NCBI GenBank assembly: GCA_017512705.1 | Contig: JAFWEX010000077.1 | Span: 1-51,902, forward strand | Direction: 5' to 3' | From: Paenibacillus sp. | GTDB taxonomy: Bacteria; Bacillota; Bacilli; Paenibacillales; Paenibacillaceae | Length of the DNA: 51,902 nucleotides | Part shown: piece by piece, positions 47,637-51,902 of the stretch | How the letters are laid out: each line of letters opens with the position of its first letter | Numbering within the stretch: position 1 is the stretch's first letter | The notes under the pieces: model-generated | The model's input: only the letters and a program-made list of their open reading frames with translations | What the model was told of the DNA's origin: nothing | Database searches by the model: none | Position numbers and translations under genes: made by a program

Positions 47637-48508
47637 AACGAATAGCAGTATTACCGGAGGGGTCGGTCTCACACGAAGCGATCGATTTCCTATTTAATGG
47701 CGAAGCAATGGACTTGCAACACTTCAAACTCATTTCGGACGTGTTTCGCGCGGTTGATAGCGGGGGTACACAGTACAGTGTAATTCCGATTGAAAATACC
47801 ATCGAAGGCTCGGTCAGCCTTCATATGGACTGGCTCGTGAATGAGGTGGATATTCCGATGCAAGCAGAGTGGGTATACCCATCCATTCAGAATGTCATCG
47901 GACATGGAAGTGAATTCACTACGGATGAAGGCACATATGATTTTGGCAAAATCACCAAGATTATGTCTCATCCCGTGGCGATCCCGCAATGTCAGAATTT
48001 TATTAAACAGTATTCACCGGACGCAGATCTCGAAGGAGTAAACAGCACGGCTGAAGCGGTGGAGATTGTGAAAAAAAATCCGGGTAAAGGTTGGGTGGCC
48101 ATAGGCACGAAGCTTGCGGCACAAAAGCATGGGCTGGACATCATGGCTGAACGGGTGACGGACCATGATAATAACTATACCCGCTTTGTACTGATTGGTC
48201 ATGAACCCGTCAGCATTCCGCGTGAACCGGATCATGTGAAGACAAGCTTGCTTGTAACGCTGCCTGAGGATGCACCGGGTGCATTGCATCAAGTGTTGTC
48301 GGCTTTTGCCTGGAGAAAGCTGAACTTGACCCGTCTTGAATCGAGGCCAACGAAGAAACGATTAGGCAGTTATTATTTTTATATTGACGTGATTGAAACG
48401 GTTGACTCCGTATTGCTCACGGCAGCTATGGCCGAAATCGAGGCGTTGAATTGTCAGGTGCGTGTCCTTGGCAGTTATCCATGTTATACATACCCTTTAC
48501 GGAAATAA
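47633..48508 (+). CDS. pheA: Prephenate dehydratase
   Basis: PheA converts prephenate to phenylpyruvate in phenylalanine synthesis. The 291-residue monofunctional enzyme has PIENTIEGSVSLHMD, NYTRFVLIG (catalytic Thr in TRF) and the C-terminal ACT domain with LTRLESRPTK, the phenylalanine-binding ESRP motif. It overlaps thrB by ATGA, so phenylalanine synthesis is tied to the threonine genes here. Confidence 0.96.
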   Translation: MKRIAVLPEGSVSHEAIDFLFNGEAMDLQHFKLISDVFRAVDSGGTQYSVIPIENTIEGSVSLHMDWLVNEVDIPMQAEWVYPSIQNVIGHGSEFTTDEGTYDFGKITKIMSHPVAIPQCQNFIKQYSPDADLEGVNSTAEAVEIVKKNPGKGWVAIGTKLAAQKHGLDIMAERVTDHDNNYTRFVLIGHEPVSIPREPDHVKTSLLVTLPEDAPGALHQVLSAFAWRKLNLTRLESRPTKKRLGSYYFYIDVIETVDSVLLTAAMAEIEALNCQVRVLGSYPCYTYPLRK

Positions 48509-48653
48509 CGGATTGGGTTGAATAACGGGAAGATGTCCTTCGACGTTGATGTGAAATGAGACAGCTTCGCCTTTATTGCTAATGTAAAATGGACAGGTCC
48601 AGCGCGTTTCGGAAATCTTGGGAATGTATATTCTAATGGAGGTGCGGTAAGTC

Positions 48654-49538
48654 GTGGCAGAGCAATGGATTTATTTGGATGGTGAATATGTAACCAAAGA
48701 GAATGCGAAAGTGTCGGTTTATGACCACGGATTTTTGTACGGAGACGGAATCTTCGAAGGGATTCGGATTTACAATGGTAATATTTTCAGATGTAAGGCC
48801 CACTTGGATCGCTTGTATGATTCGGCAAAATCCATCAGTCTGAACATCCCTCTCTCTTACGACGAGATGCTTGAAGTAATGGCTGAAACGGTGCGTCGCA
48901 ATGACATGCGTAACGGATATATTCGTCTTATCGTGTCACGCGGACCAGGTAACCTGGGTCTTGACCCGCTGCGTTGCCCTAAGGCTTCTGTGATCATTAT
49001 TGTGGAGCAACTTGCGATTTATCCGGAAGAAGCTTATCTCACTGGACTTAAAGCTGTATCGGTATCGCAGCGTCGAAACATTCCGGATGCTCTGAATCCC
49101 AAGATCAAATCCCTCAACTATCTGAATAACATCCTTGTCAAACTGCAATCCAACTATTCAGGTGCTGGTGAGGCTATCATGCTGAATTCTCAAGGCTATG
49201 TAACCGAGGGTTCGAGTGATAACATTTTCATTATCAAGAATGGTGTAGTCTACACCCCTCCATGCTATTTGGGAGCACTTGAAGGTATTACACGTCAAGC
49301 CATTATTGATCTGTGTGGTGAGCTTGGTATTGAGTTAAAAGAAGTACCTTTTACGCTTCATGATGTATACATTGCGGACGAAGTATTCTTCACCGGAACA
49401 GCTGCGGAAGTTATTGCGGCGTGTGAAGTGGATGGCAGAACAATTGGTTCTGGTGTAGCGGGTCCAGTTACATTGCAATTACTTGAAGCTTTCCGTCAAA
49501 TTGTCGACAAAGATGGTTACAAAGTGTGGGAGTCATAG
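48654..49538 (+). CDS. ilvE: Branched-chain amino acid aminotransferase
   Basis: A fold-type IV PLP aminotransferase of 294 residues that transaminates leucine, isoleucine and valine with 2-oxoglutarate. Motifs are VYDHGFLYGDGIFEGIRIYNG, the PLP lysine in KIKSLNYLNN, GYVTEGSSDNIF and FFTGTAAEV. It could instead be a D-amino acid aminotransferase-like relative, but IlvE fits the context of amino-acid genes. The start is GTG 48654 with GGAGGTGCGG upstream. It is 145 bp after pheA; no promoter was resolved. Confidence 0.88.
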   Translation: MAEQWIYLDGEYVTKENAKVSVYDHGFLYGDGIFEGIRIYNGNIFRCKAHLDRLYDSAKSISLNIPLSYDEMLEVMAETVRRNDMRNGYIRLIVSRGPGNLGLDPLRCPKASVIIIVEQLAIYPEEAYLTGLKAVSVSQRRNIPDALNPKIKSLNYLNNILVKLQSNYSGAGEAIMLNSQGYVTEGSSDNIFIIKNGVVYTPPCYLGALEGITRQAIIDLCGELGIELKEVPFTLHDVYIADEVFFTGTAAEVIAACEVDGRTIGSGVAGPVTLQLLEAFRQIVDKDGYKVWES

Positions 49539-49577
49539 GTTCATCCTGAATGAATAAACGAGAATTCTCCTTGTCCA

Positions 49578-49635
49578 ATAAAATGTAGCATGCTTAAAGT
49601 ATGCGGTATTTTATAAGGCGGGAGGATTTTTTTTT
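49578..49635 (+). terminator. Likely terminator after ilvE
   Basis: A 16-bp AU-rich stem ATAAAATG...GCATGC/GTATGC...ATTTTAT (loop TTAAA, 49578-49614) is followed about 12 bases later by a nine-base T-run (49627-49635). The gap to the T-run makes the terminator call tentative. Confidence 0.45.
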
Positions 49636-49665
49636 GTTCAGATGATGTCATTAGCCCGGTTGCTG

Positions 49666-49673
49666 CATAGGAT
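49666..49673 (+). promoter_or_regulatory. Possible sporulation -10 box before the coat gene
   Basis: CATAGGAT matches the -10 placed before spoIVFA, and the match continues over CATAGGATGNAGTAA at both sites. GATGTCAT (49644-49651) is a weak -35 at 14 bp. It could be read by sigma-E or sigma-K. Confidence 0.45.
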
Positions 49674-49732
49674 GTAGTAACGGTATGGGCGAATGTACTG
49701 CCCAAGTATGACGTCTAGGAGGTTAGTTCCCT

Positions 49733-51397
49733 GTGAAAATACACATGGTGAAAAAAGGCGACACATTATATCTGCTGTCCCAAAAATACAATGTAGCGCT
49801 GGACAAATTAATTGCGGCCAATCCGCAGATTGCAGATCCCGACAAGCTGGATATTGGGATGAAGGTCAAAATTCCTGCACAGCCAGTAACTCCAAAACCA
49901 GAAGGCGTACTGCACAGTCACAAGGTAGTACAAGGGGATTCGTTATGGAAGCTATCGCAAGCTTGGGGAGTTCCGTTGAAAGATATGATCAATGCTAATC
50001 CGCAACTGAAAAATCCAAATGCTCTTCTGGTAGGAGAAACCGTCTATATTCCTTCGATGCACTCGCAAGGCAACTATATGCCCAATGCAGAAATCGGAAA
50101 TGTTGGCGTACTTGAAAAATTATCACCTGAAGGTAAAGAGTATACCGGTGTAAAAGAAGAAACGGCACCGATCGTACCGCCATCTCCACCTCAGGCAGTT
50201 GAAACACCAGCTCCAGCTCCAGCTCCAGTTCCCGTTCCGACCCCAGCGCCTGTTGTTCCGGCTAAGCCTAATGTAATGCCTGAATTGGAGGCTTTGCCTC
50301 AACTACCTGAAATGCCCGAAATGAAGCCTGAGAAGAAGGTAGAAAAGAAAGAAGAGATGAAGCCCGAGGTCCAAATCCAACCTGTAAATGAATCGAAAAA
50401 AACTGAAATGCCGATTTCTCCAGCTGAAATGATGCCTTTACCTGTAATGCCTAACATCGAACCGCCTGTGAATATTGCGCCAGCAACTAAAGCACCATGC
50501 GGATGTGGTCAAAAAATGCTCCATGCACCGATGGAACATCCATATATGCAGGTTCCGGTACCGGCACAAGAGGTATACGCTGTTCAGCAAGAGAACATGT
50601 ACACAACAGGTATGGGTAATAACTCTCCATTCCCTGGTGTTCAGGATGTTGGTGTTTACAGTGTGGGCAATATGCCTAACAGCCCGTGGTCGGAAGCAGA
50701 GCATATCTATAATCACAACAACGTAATGCCTAATGTGTCTCCAGACATGATAAATAGTCCATTTCCAACTTCACCTGCTGGTCAGGTAAATAGCCCTTTT
50801 CCGACTTTTGCAGTTGCAAATAACCATATGAACCATCAGCCGCCGATGATGTCTCCTTACTCCATGCTTCCGTACCCTCCATGCGGATGTGGATCACATA
50901 CACAAGCACCTCATTACATTTACCCTTCGCATAGTTATCAGGAACCAGCCTGGGGGATGTATGGTCATCCAAATGGTATGCCACCTGAAATGTCCACATC
51001 TGTTATGCCGAATCATCCTATGGAGTATGCTTATCAAAATCCTTATCCTGCTCAAAGTATGGTTCCTCCTTCACCGCTTGGCGCTTTTGGCGAGATGTAT
51101 CCTTCCCAAGGCCAGGGTTTAAGTGGTGGCAAAAAGGGCGGACGAGAAGAAGCGAACTTAAGCCAAGCAGCTTTTGAGGAGATAAATACAGAGTCGGATG
51201 CTGGGGCAGAAGCCAAGTCGAAATCGACTTCAACTAAATCGGGTACGTCCAAACGGAGAACAAGTAAAACAACTTTGAAAAATAAATACAAGGTTTCTGT
51301 ATCTGGATCTGGAAAATCCTCCAAAGAAAACTCGACGGTGGCTTCTAATCGACGCCAACCTGCTAAAAAACGTCGTAATCCCTGGATTCAACATTAA
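49733..51397 (+). CDS. safA: SafA-like LysM spore-coat assembly protein
   Basis: SafA binds spore peptidoglycan through LysM and recruits inner-coat proteins. The 554-residue protein has two LysM domains (about 2-48 and 63-110, with KKGDTLYLLSQKYNV and VQGDSLWKLSQAWGVPL). A Pro/Val/Ala linker and a Met/Glu/Lys/Pro region follow. A long Asn/Pro/Met/Tyr/His-rich part has repeated N-S-P-F-P motifs and two CGCG motifs (APCGCGQKM, PPCGCGSH). The basic Ser/Thr/Lys tail is RRTSKTTLKNKYK. B. subtilis SafA has one LysM. The start is GTG 49733 with AGGAGG about 12 bases upstream. The position downstream of pheA resembles B. subtilis. Confidence 0.85.
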   Translation: MKIHMVKKGDTLYLLSQKYNVALDKLIAANPQIADPDKLDIGMKVKIPAQPVTPKPEGVLHSHKVVQGDSLWKLSQAWGVPLKDMINANPQLKNPNALLVGETVYIPSMHSQGNYMPNAEIGNVGVLEKLSPEGKEYTGVKEETAPIVPPSPPQAVETPAPAPAPVPVPTPAPVVPAKPNVMPELEALPQLPEMPEMKPEKKVEKKEEMKPEVQIQPVNESKKTEMPISPAEMMPLPVMPNIEPPVNIAPATKAPCGCGQKMLHAPMEHPYMQVPVPAQEVYAVQQENMYTTGMGNNSPFPGVQDVGVYSVGNMPNSPWSEAEHIYNHNNVMPNVSPDMINSPFPTSPAGQVNSPFPTFAVANNHMNHQPPMMSPYSMLPYPPCGCGSHTQAPHYIYPSHSYQEPAWGMYGHPNGMPPEMSTSVMPNHPMEYAYQNPYPAQSMVPPSPLGAFGEMYPSQGQGLSGGKKGGREEANLSQAAFEEINTESDAGAEAKSKSTSTKSGTSKRRTSKTTLKNKYKVSVSGSGKSSKENSTVASNRRQPAKKRRNPWIQH

Positions 51398-51442
51398 TTA
51401 TAGTTAGGAAAGTAACATACGAAGAAAAGCTTCTGGTGGAAA

Positions 51443-51473
51443 GGCCAGTTCTATGAAGTAGAACTGGTCTTTT
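51443..51473 (+). terminator. Coat gene intrinsic terminator
   Basis: The stem GGCCAGTTCTA/TAGAACTGGTC with a 5-nt loop is followed by TTTTC. Confidence 0.85.
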
Positions 51474-51555
51474 CATTGTGGATACTTCTGAAGAATGAAA
51501 TAATACACAGACAGCAACGTATATGTCGGATTATCAAAAATCTTGCGTATAATGT

Positions 51556-51585
51556 TTGAAAGCCTATTCATAGTTGTGCTACAAT
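51556..51585 (+). promoter_or_regulatory. Promoter P1 of the rRNA operon leader
   Basis: TTGAAA (51556-51561), 18 bp, TACAAT (51580-51585). Confidence 0.65.
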
Positions 51586-51680
51586 AGATATGCATTATCA
51601 TTTGCACGTTAATTTTAGCATGTGAATGAAGTTTAAATGCAAAGAGATATGAAGAACCAAAACAATTTTATGAAAAACTG

Positions 51681-51709
51681 TTGCATAAAACTTTGCGATG
51701 TGGTACATT
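51681..51709 (+). promoter_or_regulatory. Promoter P2 of the rRNA operon leader
   Basis: TTGCAT (51681-51686), 17 bp, TACATT (51704-51709), preceded by an A/T-rich stretch that could act as an UP element. Confidence 0.7.
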
Positions 51710-51715
51710 ATTTAA

Positions 51716-51902
51716 GTCGCCGCTGAAACACGGCAACGATGAAAAGCGAAAAAGTTTGATCTTTGAAAACTGAACAACGAGTGAGTAATGATCTTGCTTG
51801 CAAGATCAACCATGAGATTTTAAATCTCGTCAGATTCAAAATGAGCTTATCGCTCTTTTCAATACCCCGATGATTTTCACAGCTTCTAACGATGCTGACG
51901 AA
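51716..51902 (+). ncRNA. 5' leader of an rRNA operon (16S gene begins beyond the window)
   Basis: The stretch contains a boxA-like antitermination site TGATCTTTGAAAACT (51757-51771), then hairpins GATCTTGC/GCAAGATC (51790-51807) and GAGATT/AATCTC (51812-51826). This order of boxA and leader stems is the usual rRNA pre-leader of Firmicutes, cleaved by RNase III in maturation. No 16S sequence (such as GAGTTTGATCCTGGC) is present before base 51902. Confidence 0.75.

Overview
The window is a 52 kb stretch of an endospore-forming Firmicute chromosome. Gene content, gene order and protein character fit the genus Paenibacillus; the species cannot be fixed from this sequence alone. The reasons are the spore genes (lonB, spoVID, spoIIB, spoIVFA, spoIVFB, spo0B, safA-like), Gram-positive signals (strong Shine-Dalgarno sites, GTG and TTG starts, a T-box, a ribosomal L27 with a Prp cleavage site) and a gene order that closely follows the Bacillus subtilis lonB to pheA region. 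Nearly every gene lies on the + strand.

Layout. 1-158: N-terminus of an IS1182-type transposase (minus strand) running off the left edge. 159-641: a tRNA-Arg(TCT) on the minus strand followed by tandem 134-bp units, each a chain of small hairpins that includes the last 17 bp of the tRNA gene. 872-6743: a tetratricopeptide-like protein, trigger factor, ClpP, ClpX and IspG. 6996-12089: LonB, LonA and the ribosome-assembly GTPase YsxC. 12389-20431: a tetrapyrrole cluster, hemA-ccsA/hemX-siroheme synthase-hemC-cobA/hemD-hemB-hemL, which makes uroporphyrinogen III from glutamyl-tRNA and also feeds siroheme. 20428-30878: an RluA-type pseudouridine synthase, spoVID, a valine T-box with valS, folC, murC, spoIIB and a small DUF4321-like membrane protein. 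30969-38678: maf, radC, mreBCD, minCD, spoIVFA and spoIVFB, a cell-shape, septum-placement and sigma-K-activation block. 38793-43403: RNase G, rplU-prp-rpmA, spo0B and obg. 43665-49538: an amino-acid block (ACT protein PheB, hom, thrC, thrB, pheA, ilvE). 49733-51397: a LysM spore-coat protein. 51398-51902: a twin-promoter leader with a boxA-like site, typical of the DNA just before a 16S rRNA gene, which should start just beyond the right edge.

Most of the region is conserved core genome and I see no phage, CRISPR array, defence island or novel multigene system. The points worth a second look are the hairpin-chain repeats at the tRNA, a probable ATC start codon upstream of tig, membrane segments at the N-terminus of Spo0B, structured leaders in the hem cluster, matching sporulation-type -10 motifs before spoIVFA and the safA-like gene, a possible small minus-strand gene after minD, and the insertions relative to B. 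subtilis (clpP, ispG, murC, RNase G, hom-thrCB).
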